NCBI GenBank assembly: GCA_036583965.1 | Contig: JAZBQD010000064.1 | Location: 1-64,000, forward strand | DNA from: Prunella strophiata | Taxonomy: Eukaryota; Chordata; Aves; Passeriformes; Prunellidae | Reading direction: 5' to 3' | Length of the DNA: 64,000 nt | In this document: piece after piece, positions 36,198 through 48,126 of the stretch | How positions within the stretch are numbered: the first letter of the stretch is position 1 | How the letters are laid out: every line of letters begins with the position of its first letter | Translations under genes and position numbers: made by a program | The notes under the pieces: generated by a model | What the model saw: only the letters and a program-made list of their open reading frames with translations | What the model was told of the DNA's origin: nothing | Database searches by the model: none

Positions 36198-37480
36198 CTA
36201 CAAAGAGGTTCGTGTGAATTTCGCCACCTGCAGTAGCTTGTGGCTGGGCAGATGATAAGTGATCTGCCCTGAAAAGCTTTCCAGAGCACTTTGCAGGGAT
36301 ACACTGTTTGCAAAGCTCCAGTCAAAATCCTCCCGCTGCACCGAGAGTATGATCTTTGCAGGATCTGCACCCATCAATTGCGAACACCATTGACAGCATT
36401 TGATTATCAAGCGAGCAATTAGCTCAAACATTGCAGTTGCCATCTTCTGCGGCTGACGGGGCAGGAAGACCCATTCCAAGATGTGCAAGGAATCAGACCA
36501 TTTGTCACTCCATTGGTCAATGACACCTGTGGGATGCGAATCTGGAGTGGTAACAAACACAGTGACATCAACGGAAGGATCAATGCGATGAACCTGGCAT
36601 GCAGAAACAGCTTGCTGAACCTCCTCCAGCACCTGACGTGTGCGAGGTGACTTTAAATCAGAGTCTCCCTTCAATAAATCAAACAGAGGAGACAAATTGT
36701 GCATTGGTCAGTCCCAAGTACGGATGCAACCAAGTGATGACACCTACCAATTTCTGAGCATCAATCGGTGTCTTCACCGAATGCACAAATTGCACCTCCT
36801 GGTGTCAGATTGTCCGTTCCAGAATTTTGACCCCCAAATACTTCCAGGGAGGTTGCTGTTGAACCTTTTCTGGAGCCACCTGCAGCCCATGAGAATGCAA
36901 AGCATCAAGCAATGGAGGCTGTATCCCCAGCAGCTCATCCTGGGTGGACGCAGCCACCAAAATGTCATCCATATAGTGATAAAGATGGGCATCAGGAAAC
37001 TGCTTGTGAACTCCAGAAAAGGCACGGGCCACATACCATTGGCATATGGCTGGACTGTTCCGCATGCCCTGGGGCAAAAATTTCCATTGATATCACTGTG
37101 TGGGCTCAGCATTGTTAATTGCTGGCACCGAGAAGGCAAATTTTGGTCTGTCATCGGGATGCAAAGGAATTGAGAAAAAACAATCCTTCAGATCCACAAT
37201 GAGGACCAGCCACTCTGCAGGAAGCATGGTAGGCGATGGCATTCCCGCCTGCAATGTTCCCGTGCCTTCCATCACGGCATTGACCTTTCAGACGTCTTGC
37301 AACAACCTCCATTTCCCAGATTTTTTCTTGATGCAGAAGACAGGAGTGTTCCAGGGACTGGTAGAAGACTCCAGATGACCCTGGTCCAACTGCTCCTGCA
37401 CTAGGTTTCAAAGGGCGACTAATCTGTCATGAGGGAGGGGCCACTGGTTCTCCCAGATGGGTTTTTCCACCAGCCACCGT
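36198..37480 (-). pseudogene. pol: ERV-4 pol: reverse transcriptase, broken
   Basis: 37411-37093 carries fingers and palm ([18 protein letters not shown]). 37077-36805 carries [17 protein letters not shown], an intact YMDD box at 36964-36975 on the complement and APEKVQQQPPWKYLGV, then a stop. 36704-36198 carries the thumb and connection (LSPLFDLLKGD, WVFLPRQP). Stops or frameshifts lie near 37290, 37085, 36800 and 36715. Confidence 0.87.
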
Positions 37481-37526
37481 AAAGGAGGCGTAGGACACTC
37501 TGCGTCCTTCATTGCAGTGGCCCCCA

Positions 37527-37844
37527 TCAAAAGTCCGTCCCGATGCGCACCCCCCCCCATGTGGACAGAACATCCCTCCCCCAGAGGTTAGCAATAGCTG
37601 AAGTAACATGAGGCCAAATCATGGCCGTCTGTCCCTCTGGGTTCATGATCAGCACATGCTGCTGGCTCATGTAGCATTGTGCCGTTCCTCCCAATCCCGT
37701 GACAGGCGTCTTTACCGGCTCCAAGGGCCACTCTGGGGGCCAGGCAGCAAGGGAGAGAACTGTGACGTCTGCACTGCTGTCAAGAAGCCCGCGGAGTTGG
37801 ATCCCCGGCGATGCCACACCAGGGATGGACAGGGTACACAGCAT
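37527..37844 (-). pseudogene. pro: ERV-4 pro: protease part
   Basis: A retropepsin-like frame in which the DTGADVT active-site motif reads DSSADVT, so the catalytic Thr-Gly is lost. The flap-like GLGGTAQ and terminal GRDVLSTWG segments are kept. It is separated by a frame break from the dUTPase part. Confidence 0.85.
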
Positions 37845-38255
37845 CTCGGGATGTTCTTTGGTCAGGACAGCGCTCCACTGAACTTGAGGCCGTCCAGTGG
37901 ATCCAAAGCTGCTGTCACCTCATGACCGGTCAACTGTCCTGCGAACAGAAGACTTAAAAGGCACAAGTTGAGCAATCCGCATCCCTTTCGGGATAGTGAG
38001 AGTGGGGGTGGGTGTGGAGACCATGGCACAAATCTGTCCCATGAAATCTGCATCAATGAGCCTCATGTGCACAATGATACCCTGAAGGGTAGCACTAGAT
38101 CTCCCCATAAGGAGAGCATTCATGCCCTCACCCAAGGGACCAAAGGCATCCAGGGAAACCTTGTGTATTTTGCAAGAGTCTATGACAACTGTTGCTGCTG
38201 TGCAGACATCAACACCTGCTGAGCTGCGGGTGCTGGCTGCAAGCCGGCTAAGCAC
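37845..38255 (-). pseudogene. pro: ERV-4 pro: dUTPase part
   Basis: The frame 38255-37920 carries GRSSATLQG and LIDADFMGQ dUTPase motifs and RIAQLVPF. It ends in a stop right before the SSFGS-type motif 5 region, which lies just downstream. It overlaps the end of gag. Confidence 0.82.
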
Positions 38256-39434
38256 ACCTCCATCGGCTCCGGGTCTTGGAGAGAAGCTTGTGTCTGGGCC
38301 CGTCTCCCCTTCACGCTCTGCTTCCCATTTCCCGAGCCCGGCAAAGCTTGGCCATTAACATGAACAGTCACCTTGCAGACATTTGCAGTATGGTTTGGCC
38401 TTCCACACCGACCACACAAAAACAAGGGAGTTGTGACCTTCTGCACCTTCTTTCCCTGTCTCTTGCTGGCCCAAGCATACCCCTGCTGTAGCTGCCCGCC
38501 CTGTGGCACTGCCCAGACTGGCTGCACAGCAGTAGTCGTGGCAGGCTGCACAGCAGTAGCCAAGGCAGCCACCTTATGCCCCAAGGTGCCTACCTTTACA
38601 CAGGCTTCCACCATCTCAGGGAGAGAAGGATCACCAGGAAGAGCCCCTATGATTCTCCTGCAATTGACATTGCAGTTACTTCTCGCAAGATATTTAAGCA
38701 AAAGCCTCCTTGCCTCTGGATCTCCCACCTGCCGCTCCACAGAGGCAGTCAGCCTATTCGCAAATCACAGGAAGGACTCATCAACCCCCTGGACAATAGT
38801 CGCAAACGCCTCCTTTGGAGCAGCAATTTCCATGATCTGAACCAACGCTGCCATGCCTTTTGTCTGGGCACTGCTCGAGCACAAGGGGATCTAAACCAGC
38901 CTGCCCAGTAGGAGCAGCATAATTGCCTGTGCCCAGCAGCACATCTGTACTAATCACATGCCTGGGGTCCTGTGGACCCAGCGTAGCATTCTGCTCTGCT
39001 GTTCTGACTGCCAACTGAGTCAATTTAGACTCAAAGAGGTCATATTCTACAGGCTGAAAAAGAGTACGAGATAAACTTCAGATGTCATGAGGCATCAGTA
39101 AATTAGCAGCAAACACTCGAAGCAGCTGCATGACTTCAGCAGACCCCAGACCATATCTTCCAACCTTATCAGGGAGTTCCAGCATAGCTTTCCACGATGA
39201 AGGCTGATATATATTCTGAGTTACACCCCTAAGCACAGGGAAAGCTTGGCAACTCCCTGGTAAGGCGGCAGCACCTGCTAATTCCCGTCCCGTGGATCCC
39301 ACAGGGACAGAGGCAGATGCCTGACTGGGAGTCAGCTCGACACCACCTGATGCAGCGCCCCCGGCAGCATCAGCAGGGCCAAAGGAGCCATCTCCGCTAT
39401 CCAGGAGGCGCTGTGCAAAGGCACAATCAACCAT
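38180..39434 (-). pseudogene. gag: ERV-4 gag: capsid and nucleocapsid, broken
   Basis: 39434-39078 encodes the start of the capsid region, 39023-38781 its middle and 38740-38180 the end of capsid plus nucleocapsid. One CCHC knuckle is complete (CGRCGRPNHTANVC). The frames are separated by stops and frameshifts near 39075, 38880 and 38765. Confidence 0.83.
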
Positions 39435-39467
39435 CTCCTCAACCTTAGTTTTAACTTCTTGCCAGAA

Positions 39468-39797
39468 CTATCCGTGTTCCCTCAGACGCACAGTCACCTG
39501 ACACGGGGGCAGTGTCCACAGCACCGTCAAGGAGGAACCACGGCTCCGGGGAACGACCGGTCTCCCCCCAGCCTCGTTCCCATTCGCGCCAAAGGTGAAC
39601 ACGGCAGCTCCCTCACCCGCCGCGGCCCCGGCGGCCGCAGGAGGCAGAGTCGGCGGAGCCACAGCAGCCGCCGCCGGATCTACTCCAGCCCCAGCAGAGC
39701 CCGCGCCCGCCTGCAACCCAGCAGTGCCAGCCGGCGCAGCACGGGCGGAGGATCCCGGCGGAGCTCGTGACCCCGGTGCGGATTGGATCGGGGCCAT
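39468..39797 (-). pseudogene. gag: ERV-4 gag: alanine/proline-rich linker
   Basis: A GC-rich frame of low complexity that ends in WTLPPCQVTV, the same junction motif as in ERV-2 gag (WTLPPCQVAV), followed by one stop before the capsid frame. It occupies the position of the ERV-2 linker, but without the 30-bp repeat. Confidence 0.75.
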
Positions 39798-40515
39798 AGC
39801 AGGCTAACCCCCCCCCCCGGCGCGGGGGTGGAACGGGACGCAGAGAGAGGCGCGGCTTGCAGAGCCGCGTCACCGCCCCGCGCCCCAGCTACGCCGGCAC
39901 CACCCTCCGCCGCGCCCGGCGGAGGCAGCGCGGGAAAAGGGGCGTCCGGTATCGCCCCCAGGAGGGTCCCACCCGTAACGGGGAGCCCCACAGAAGGCAC
40001 CGCCCACCCCAAGCGGAGCGGAGCGGACCGGACCGCCCGCCCACCGTGACGGGGCTCGACAAAAAATCGATCAACGCCCCACCTCCGGCGGTTTCCACCG
40101 CTTGAGCATGCCCGACAGGCTGCGCGGAGGCAGAGACGCTTGCCCCCGGGAGCGAACCGGACCGCGAAGCGGCCAACTCCACTCCCTCCGTCAGCGGAAC
40201 CGGCGACGAAGCAGCCGACTCCGCCCCCCTCTCACACAGGGGATATGTCGTAGAAATGCCACAATTCAGACAGTGTTGTCACCGAATCAGAGTCAATCAG
40301 AGACGGAGACTGAGCCAGGGACTGCCCGCCGTCCCCCAGCGCCGGAAAAACACAGTGGGAGGGCGGTTCCCCCTCCGCACCGCCGCCGCGGCGCGGGGGA
40401 GAGCGGGACCAGCAGACCCGACCCCACGAGACCCTCAGAAGCCCGCGGGGCTTCGCTCATTCACTGGCCGGGGGCGCTATCCACCCCGGGGGGACAAAAG
40501 TCGTAATGCAAGACG
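39798..40515 (-). other. ERV-4 GC-rich gag upstream part
   Basis: Strongly GC-rich, with several overlapping open frames on both strands that I cannot rank. Its position fits the continuation of the linker between matrix and capsid. It ends at the B-type LTR insertion. Confidence 0.5.
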
Positions 40516-40520
40516 GAAAC

Positions 40521-41148
40521 TGTGAAAAACGCCAATCACTTGTTTTTTTAAAATTTTTAAAAGTTTAATAGAAATAAGATGGTTATAAAAATAGTAATAT
40601 AATTAGAGTAAATAAAATTTAAACAGTTTAGATAGGACAATACGAGACAATAAAAACAAAGAGTTACGAACCGGTCCGGGTGCCCTCCTGGGCTAATCAA
40701 GCCTCGAAAGCACACACGTTAACAAAGGATTAACCCTTAAAAGAAATAACCTGTTGCATATTCACACACCCCATGCATGATGCATAGATTCCATTCAAAA
40801 CTGAAGATTTCATCTGGTTTTTGTCATTTTTATTTCCCTAATCCCTCGGTGCCGGGCAGACTCAGCAATGCAGGAAGAATTTGGTCCCTTCTGATAAGAG
40901 TCATAAATTCTTTCCTTCTCTGAAAGTTTTACACATTCTGTAGCTGGTACCTATATGCCAACCCCTCCTTTCCTTTCTAAAAAATCTCGCATACATGGTT
41001 TTATATATTTTTTCCTAACTAAAAAATACAATTTAATCATAAAACTACAGTTACTATACTATTAAAAATATGAATACAACACTACTTAATACAATATAAT
41101 AGGTGTAGTAAATATCTGCGTAGAGCCATATAACATGTACTTTTCACA
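40521..41148 (-). mobile_element. Solo LTR, family B, inside ERV-4
   Basis: 628 bp, TGTGAAAAACGCC to CTTTTCACA, with a perfect 5-bp duplication GAAAC (40516-40520 / 41149-41153). The inverted copy of the LTR at 54964-55618. This is the innermost layer of a four-layer nest (CR1, A1, ERV-4, B). Confidence 0.92.
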
Positions 41149-41153
41149 GAAAC

Positions 41154-41696
41154 GTCCCCCAGCGCAATGTCATGGGGGGAAGGCAAGAGTTCTGCCTCCC
41201 ACAGAAACTCGAAATCCCCCTCCGCCCCCCCTTCCTTGTCCAAAACGGAAGTGCCTCCCTGGGGATTCTGCGAAACTGCCAAGGCACAGGGGCTGGGGGC
41301 CTGGAAAGCCCTGTCAACCAATTTCCATTGTATTAACCATTTTACCACCTCTACGCTATAATCAGCAGAGAGGATGTCCAGAAGGCGATCCCCAAAGAGA
41401 GACCATGCCCCCCTAGAGAACACCTCCTCATGCCTCAGAAAGAAACCCTAGCCCACAGAAATAATTTTTTGAAACCACTCTGGGACACGGGAGCCCATTT
41501 CCGCTCCGCGAAACTCTTCCAGAGCTCCAGGACTAGGGAGTCCTCCGCAGAAACCACACCGACTTCCATCCACCACAAGAGCTGTAGGCGAAATCGCCAA
41601 TGTTCACAGTAACCGCGCGCAAAGCGAGGAAAGAAAAAGGGGGGTGAACCGTTAAGATCTCACCCACGTCTGTCCTACACTTCGGCGGCCACCAGA
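41154..41696 (-). pseudogene. gag: ERV-4 gag start / leader remnant and putative primer-binding site
   Basis: A minus-strand frame with WSLFGDRLLDILSADYSVEVVKWL and WKLVDRAF (about 41415-41280) looks like a retroviral matrix helix region at the right place for the start of gag. No clean start codon is certain. Just inside the 5' LTR the minus strand reads TGGTGGCCGCCGAAG after a 2-base spacer, the expected primer-binding position. Confidence 0.55.
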
Positions 41697-41986
41697 TGTT
41701 GCAATACGACACGGAATCGACCACTAAGAGTTCACCTCAAAGTTCAGGGTAAAAAATGAGATTTATTTTCTGACTCCGATATTTACAGAATTCACAGAAT
41801 GCCAGTGGATTGGAGGATGAAATTGCCACCTCTCCAATGACACTGGTCAAACCAACAGTCAATCAATTTTCTCCTCCTCCAGGAAAGAATGCAAAACAAT
41901 CATTATATACATGAAAGTGCATGAGAAAGTCCATTACAAAAATGTAAACATCAGAAGGCTTAGAATGACTTTAGAACAGGACAACA
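41697..41986 (-). repeat. 5' LTR of ERV-4
   Basis: 290 bp, TGTTGCAATACG to AGGACAACA, followed by CTTAGG. The minus-strand TATA/polyadenylation area is GAGATTTATTTTC near 41758. Confidence 0.9.
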
Positions 41987-43331
41987 CTTAGGCACTGTGA
42001 CTGGGCTTACTGTCTTGCTTTTCTGCTTCTCTGCTGCTTGGGAGCCCAAAACCAGTGTGTGCCACACTGGGAACCTGGGATCACCCCATCCCCTTCCGGG
42101 GGCAGCCCCCCTCTGCACAGCCTGATCCAGGGACCAGCTATTGCCAGTGAGCTACCCAGGGAAGCGATTCCCTGCTCAGCTCCATTGTCCTCTGCTGCTG
42201 CTTCAGGGCTTCTTGCTACATAGTAATCTGACACCCGGCCACCCCTTGGCTTCCTACCTTTTGTTTGCCACTCCTGGGTGTGCCAGCCTCTGCCATTTCC
42301 AGCTTGCTGCTTCCAAGGTTTCCTGCTGCAATCCATTCAGTTTCCTGAGTGGCACTGAGACTGGCTGCTTCCCGTGAGTTTTCAAAGGAAAACCCCTCTC
42401 TCTTCTGCTGGCTGAGTCACCATTAACTGCATGAAAAGGTGGCTGACCTCGCGCCACAGCACGCCCTGCATCTGCGGGGAAATCATCACACCTGCCCTGC
42501 CCAGCTGGGAGCCAACAACGCCCCTGCTAGCTGTGACTATAACTACACCAAAGGAAAAAGTACTTGACAGCTGAAAGAAGGCTGTTACCGAGTTTCTGGG
42601 TTTGTTTGTTGTTGCTGCCATTGTTGTTGTTTGTATGTCTTGTTATACATATGCATACTAGTAAAGAACTGTTATTCCTTTTCCCATATCTTTGCCTGAA
42701 AGCCCCATAATTTCAAAGTTATAATAGTTTGGAAGGAAGGGGGTCATATTTTCCATTCCACAGGAAGTTCCCACCTTGCTTGAAAGATGCCTGTCTTTCA
42801 AACCAAGACAGACCTCTAAAATCATCAAGTCCCACTGTCAACCTAGTATCACCACCATGTTTGCCACTAAACCATGTCTTCAAGTGCCATATCCACACAT
42901 ATTTTGAACTCTTCCAGGCATGGTGACTCCAACACTTACCTGGGCAGCCTATTTCAATGTTTGACAGCCCTTTCTGTGAAGATTTTTTTCCTACTATCTA
43001 ATCTAATCCTCCCTCAATGGAACATGAGGCCATTTCCTCTCGTCCTGTCACTTGTTACCTGGGAGAAGAAACTGACACCCACCTCACTACAACTTCCTTT
43101 CAGGTAGTTTTAGAGAGCAATACAGTTTCCCCTCAGCCTCCTCTTCTCCAGGCTAAACAACCTGTTCCATCAGCCGCTCCTCATAAGACTTGTGCTCCAG
43201 CCCCTTCACCAGCTTTGTTGCACTTCTTTGCACATAAATGAATAAAATGTGTAAATGTTTTTGAAACAGTATTCAAAGACTATATCAAATGTATATTGGA
43301 TTAATAAAGCCCAAAATCAAATTTAAATTAC

Positions 43332-44572
43332 AGAATCATAGAAACACAGAATGGATAGCATTGGAAGGGATCACTGTGGGTCATCTGGTCCAACCTCCCT
43401 GCTCAAGCAGGGCCGTCCTGTACAGGATTGTGTCCAGATGGTTCTTGAACATCTCCAGTGAGGGAGACTCCATAATCTCTTGGCAATCTGTTCCTGTGTG
43501 CTGTCACCTGCACAGTAAAGTTCCTCATATTCAGGTGGAACTTCCTGTGCATTAGTTTCTGCCTGTTGCCTCTTGTCCTTTGGGTTGGCACCACTGAGAA
43601 GAGCATGACTCCATTCTCTTTACACGCTCTCTTCAGGCACTATATACATTGATGAGGTCCCCTCAGACATTTCTCCTCAAGGCTGAACAGGCCCAGCTCC
43701 CTCAGCCTTTCCTTGTAAGACACATGCTCCAGTCCCCTAATCATTTTCATCATCCTATTACAGACCTGCTCCAGAAGCTCCAGGTCTCTCTTGTACTGAG
43801 GAGCCCAGAACTGGACACAATACTCCAGATGTGGCTTCACCAGGGCTGAGTAGAGGGGCAGGATCACCTCCCTTGACCTGTTGGCAATGCTCTTCCGAAT
43901 GCAGCCCAAGACACCATTGGCCTTCTTGGCCACAAGGGCATACTGCTGGCTCATAAACAGCTTGTTGTCCATAAGACTGCCCAGGTCCTTTTCCGCAGAG
44001 CTGTTTTCCCGCAGGTCAGACCCCAGGCTGTACAGGTTCATGGGGATATTCTTCCCCAGGAGCAGGACCCTGCATTTGCCTTTGTTGAATTTCAGAGGGT
44101 TCTTCTCTGCCCATCTCTCCAACCTATCAAGGTCCTATGGAAGTGCTGCACAGCATTCTGGGGTATCAGCCACTCCTCCTAGCTTTGTGTCATCAGCAAA
44201 CTTGCTGAGGAGGCATGCTACCTCCTCATTCAAGTCATCAATGAATAAGTAAACACTGGGCCCAGTGTGAAACCTTGGGGGACACCACTAGTGACAGGCC
44301 TCCAACTAGACCCTGTGACACTGATTATGACCCTCTGGGATTTGCCATTCAGCCCATTCTCAATCCACCTTACTGTTCACTCATCCAACCTACAGTTCCT
44401 GAGTTTGACTATGAGGATATTGTGAGAGACAGCGTCAAAAGCCTTGCTGAAGTCCAGGTAGACAAAATCCACTGCTCTCCTCTCATCCATCCAGGTAGTA
44501 GTTTCATCATAGAAGACAATCAGGTTGGTCAAACATAATTTCCCTTTGGTCAATCCATGCTGACTACTCCTG
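43332..44572 (-). pseudogene. CR1 ORF2, C-terminal part and 3' UTR
   Basis: Contains a 160-residue frame at 44122-43640 (WAEKNPLKFNKGKCRVLLLG, the conserved CR1 RT tail; LEYCVQFWAPQYKRDLELLE). Upstream, 44697-44377 reads VDFVYLDFSKAFDAVSHNIL, the RT palm motif with the catalytic aspartate. Broken by frameshifts and, upstream, by the K-type LTR. Confidence 0.9.
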
Positions 44573-45955
44573 TGTCCTGGGTTGATAGGAAGCGAGGTTT
44601 TCAGGAAGCTGTGACCAAAAAACCAATTAGAAGTAAAGTTTGGATATTGACATTTGAGGTGGCCACTGAAGTTTTGGATACGCCTCTGAGAACACAAGGG
44701 GTTAAAAAGCCAGGAACTCCCGGGAGACTCTCTCTGGCCTTGGGCTGGCAGCTGGAAGGTTTTAGCAGAGCCGGAGTTTTAATCCTTCCCTGGGAGGACT
44801 ACTGAGATGCTGTGGGCAGACCCCCCCCCCCCCCCCCCCCCCCCACCCCACTTCCCCCGGGAAGAGAGAGGCTGCTTGGCTGCAAGCCGAGAAGGAAAAG
44901 GGGGGGCTGCGACGAGAAGGTGCCCAGCGTCCAGCCGTTCAGCCATGGGAGTCTCGAGCAGAGCTGGCATACCCTGAGATTTTTAACCCTTTCCTTGGAC
45001 AATGAAAACTTCGGAACACCAGTCCTCCTTTTTGACATGAGATAGAAGGAAATGGGCAAGTGTGTTAAAGGCTGAGCAGGTGGAGGAATTTTAGAAGAAG
45101 ATGGGAAGAATCCTAGGTGGGAGGAGATGGAGGAGTGGCTGTTGGCTGGACTCTTTCCTTGTATAGCCATGGACGGAACTTATGGGTTTTTTTTCCCTGT
45201 AACACAGAAACTGCATTTAGGGGGAGGCGATTGCTTGGATGCAAGGAAGATCTCAGCTCTCGAGACCCCTTGGCCCCAGGGGGTGAAATTTGGGGGGAGA
45301 CAGGCATCCCAATCATTTCTCGAGACCCCTCGGCCCCAGGGGGGGAAATTTGGGGGGGACAAGTGTGTCCCAATTGTCTCTCGAGACCCCTCGGCCCCAG
45401 GGGGTGAAATTTGGGGGGAACTAGCGTCCCACATAGCAAGAGACTGTAGCTTTCTTGGAAGTGGGCGTTGCATCCTTAAAAGGGGAACCCTAAAGGCAGT
45501 TCTGGTCTATGTGCAGTGGTGAGAGCACTAGGCATAGAAGGGAGGGAAGAATCACAATGGCGGACTTTCTCTAAGTGGTGCCATGTGTAAGATGGAAACA
45601 GAAGAGGCGTCAGCGGGGTTTCCAAAGAAGTCTGTGGTACAGGAGGGACTCCTCTCTCCTTGGTGGACTGGGGGTTGATTGCCCAAAGAGTGGTAACCAG
45701 ATTATTATTGTGCATTTAAAGTGTTGCTTTGATGTATTGTGGTGGACTATTTTGGGGAGGGAGGAGGAATGTTTCAGAGGTTTTCATGTCCAATTGTGTG
45801 TGTGCTTTTATTGTAGTTATAAGTTAATAAATTTTTCCTGTACTTTTAAGGCTGAGCCTGCTCTGCTCTATTCCTAGTCTCATCTCACAAGACGTATTTG
45901 AGGGAAATACATTTTCATGGGGGCACTGGCATTGTGCCAGTGTCAAACCATGACA
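44573..45955 (+). mobile_element. Solo LTR, family K, copy 1
   Basis: 1383 bp, TGTCCTGGG to CCATGACA, with a perfect 5-bp duplication TCCTG (44568-44572 / 45956-45960). Contains a poly-C run (about 44821-44844), three 61-bp tandem repeats (about 45258-45440) with CTCGAGACCCCT cores, and AATAAA near 45828. Confidence 0.92.
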
Positions 45956-46285
45956 TCCTGATGACCTTCTTGCTGTCCATGTGGATAGAGATAGCCTCCA
46001 GAATGAGGCACTCCATCACATATCCAGGGATTGATGTGAGGTTGACTGGCCAGTTGTTCCCTGGGTCATCCTTCTTGCCCTTTTTGAAGATCAGGGTGAC
46101 TTGCTTTTTTCCAGTCCTCAGACACCTCTCCTGATTGCCACGACCTTTCAAAGATGATTTTTAGCAGCCTCACTATGGTGTCCGCCAGGTCTCTCGGCAT
46201 TCATAGATGCATCCCATCAGGGCCAATGGACTTGTGGATGTCAGGTTTGCCTAAGTGTTCTATAAACCAATCCTCCTTGGCAAAG
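45956..46285 (-). pseudogene. CR1 ORF2, middle RT segment
   Basis: The minus-strand frame 46151-45915 reads VTLIFKKGKKDDPGNNWPVN, the hallmark CR1 RT motif. It joins the CR1 at 44572 once the K-type LTR is removed. Confidence 0.88.
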
Positions 46286-48126
46286 TGTTATGAACGAGTG
46301 TTTGAGATCACTTAAAAAAAAAATACCGGCAAGGGTATCAGTAAAAAACCAGATTTAATATTAAGCAATTGAAGGACAAAGTTTATTGACAAGGTTTACT
46401 CTGCTACATATTAGACGGTTAAGGCACCATCCTGGTTTAGGGTAAATTTTGGGAGGAAACCTCCAAAGGGGTCTCCTCTAAAAAAGCAGATTTCAGCGGC
46501 CCCTCCCCCTATAGGTTCGGGAGAATAATCTCCTTCGAGAAAAGTGGAAAAAACTGTTTAATTAACAAGCAAAGTATTCACAAACATAAAAAAAAAAAAA
46601 AAGAATAATATTAAAAAATGAAACCTCTCGTTGCTCTGAAGATATGGTAGATTCAGGAAGAGTCCTTATGTGACTGTGGCTCAGTCTGTCAGTCTCTCTG
46701 GGGCTCGGGCCCAGTGTGCCAGGTCTGGCATGCATCTTGGGGGGCCCTCAGCTGATTCTCCTGATGTCCTGGGCTGGAGAGAAGCTGAATAGTCCCAGAA
46801 GAAGGCAGCACAGTCCAGGGAAAACCTTTCTTGCTGTAGCTAACAAGGAAAACCATCAAAAAGGCAAAGAAAAATTCCCTCTCTCTCTCTGCAAAAGCCA
46901 AGAACTCTGAGAGCACTAAGAGCCTTATCTCTCTCTTGCTGTCCGGGCTAGGCAGCACAGTCCCTGAGGAAGGAATTCCGGGGGAGTAAAGTGAAGGTTC
47001 TGCAGACAAACTGCACTGCTTCTTCCCCCCCTTCACTCTCAGAACCAGTCTTAAAGGTGCAGAATTTATTTCTGGGGTAGACAGATGGATGGGGATACAA
47101 TTCAGCATCATAAAGTCACCCCAGGACAGGCACACCAAGGAAAAAAGCAACCAACAAAATCCAGTCAATCAAAACAGAAATGAATGAAGAACTATTTATG
47201 TGTTCATGTGTGTGTGTGTTTAGGTGCATATGACAAAAGGATAGAAAGGACACGGATAAAAAGGAATATGGCCCAAAAGCTTAACAGTACATAAACTTGA
47301 CCTATATATTAAATTTAACAGTTTCGAAAAGGAACAACACTTAATATTTAACTTGGCTTTTAACTTAAATTAACCATAACAATTTAGCAAAGTAATAACA
47401 ACATCATTTAACTTAGCTTATAACTTATATTAAACTTACTTACAGGTCTAACTTACTTAGATATCTAAGGTACTTAAACATCCAAGAGAGCAGCATTTCT
47501 CCCATATTTGCTATAGCAAATGTGCACGTTTATGCACACAGACATTAAGAGTCAGTACAAGGTACATGTGAAAAATTCCTCTCTGAGGTAGTGAAATACT
47601 CACTTTGGATGCCTTCGTATCTCCTCATTGGGTGAAGGGTTCAGCCTCAAGGAATGGGGGTATTGGCCCAGGATTCATTGTTGTTCAGTGATCCTCTGAG
47701 TATAGCAAACTTGAGAATTTTCTGGCTCTCAGAGGTGTCCCACTCAGAGGAAGTTTGCTGGTCACAGCCTGCTGCAGTCCAGGAGAACTCAAAGGGTCTC
47801 CTTTTGGACCACTGTTTATAGGGTCGCAAGAGAGTGGACTTTAGTCATAACGATGTTTCATCCTGGCCACACTCCAGGTTGGCACACTTTCTTTTAAAGT
47901 GTGAGAACAGGGATGTTATGCCATTCAGGCAAGAAAAATAGTTTCCAAGGCTGTTCATAAAGAAAACAGGAGCTGATTAGACAACACAAGTCCCTGGGAA
48001 CAGTGTTTCTGATAAGCTCAAGAGAAGCTGATTTCAGGTGCTGTTTGTCAAGGCCAAGGACTAATGAGCATTTCTCAGATCACAGTGCAGCCTGAAAAAA
48101 AGGGGGGGGGGGAAGGGACCACCACA
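46286..48126 (-). mobile_element. LTR-type insertion, family N, containing an F-type solo LTR
   Basis: TGTTATGAACGAG to GGACCACCACA, with a perfect 5-bp duplication CAAAG (46281-46285 / 48127-48131) in CR1. Minus orientation from TTTATT near 46380. Without the F insertion it would be about 1.13 kb. The right boundary rests on the duplication and the CA end. Confidence 0.75.
46428..47128 (-). mobile_element. Solo LTR, family F, inside the N-type LTR
   Basis: Perfect 5-bp duplication GGCAC (46423-46427 / 47129-47133). The left end reads CATCCTGG where other copies have TGTCCTGG; the right end CCCCAGGACA is standard. Confidence 0.88.

Larger units (their letters stand above)
34377..41986 (-). 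mobile_element. ERV-4: env-less betaretrovirus-like provirus, interrupted by a B-type LTR
   Basis: A minus-strand provirus with LTRs 41697-41986 (5') and 34377-34668 (3') and a perfect 6-bp duplication CTTAGG (34371-34376 / 41987-41992). In sense: matrix remnant, proline/alanine-rich gag linker, capsid-nucleocapsid, dUTPase, protease, RT, RNase H, integrase. Only about 130 bp separate integrase from the 3' LTR, so there is no room for env. The coding region is GC-richer than in ERV-2 and ERV-3. LTR divergence looks like several percent by eye. Confidence 0.92.
34115..42810 (+). mobile_element. A-type LTR (A1) split by ERV-4
   Basis: 34115-34376 and 41987-42810 make one LTR of about 1.07 kb (TGTATTGGG to CCAAGACA) with a perfect 5-bp duplication GACCT (34110-34114 / 42811-42815). 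AGTAAAG and CCATATCTTTGCCTG near 42660-42695 match the 3' parts of the other A copies. Confidence 0.88.
34083..43215 (-). mobile_element. CR1 LINE 3' part, split by an A-type LTR and ERV-4
   Basis: 34083-34114 (AATCATAGAATCATTAAGG, the CR1 3' end on the minus strand) continues at 42811 (GACCTCTAAAATCATCAAG) to about 43215. The break is an A-type LTR with a 5-bp duplication. This CR1 lies tail-to-tail with the one at 33.0-34.03 kb. Confidence 0.85.

Noticed and set aside
39459..40525. Several long GC-rich plus-strand frames
   Set aside because: Antisense shadows of the ERV-4 gag linker; low complexity, no family resemblance.
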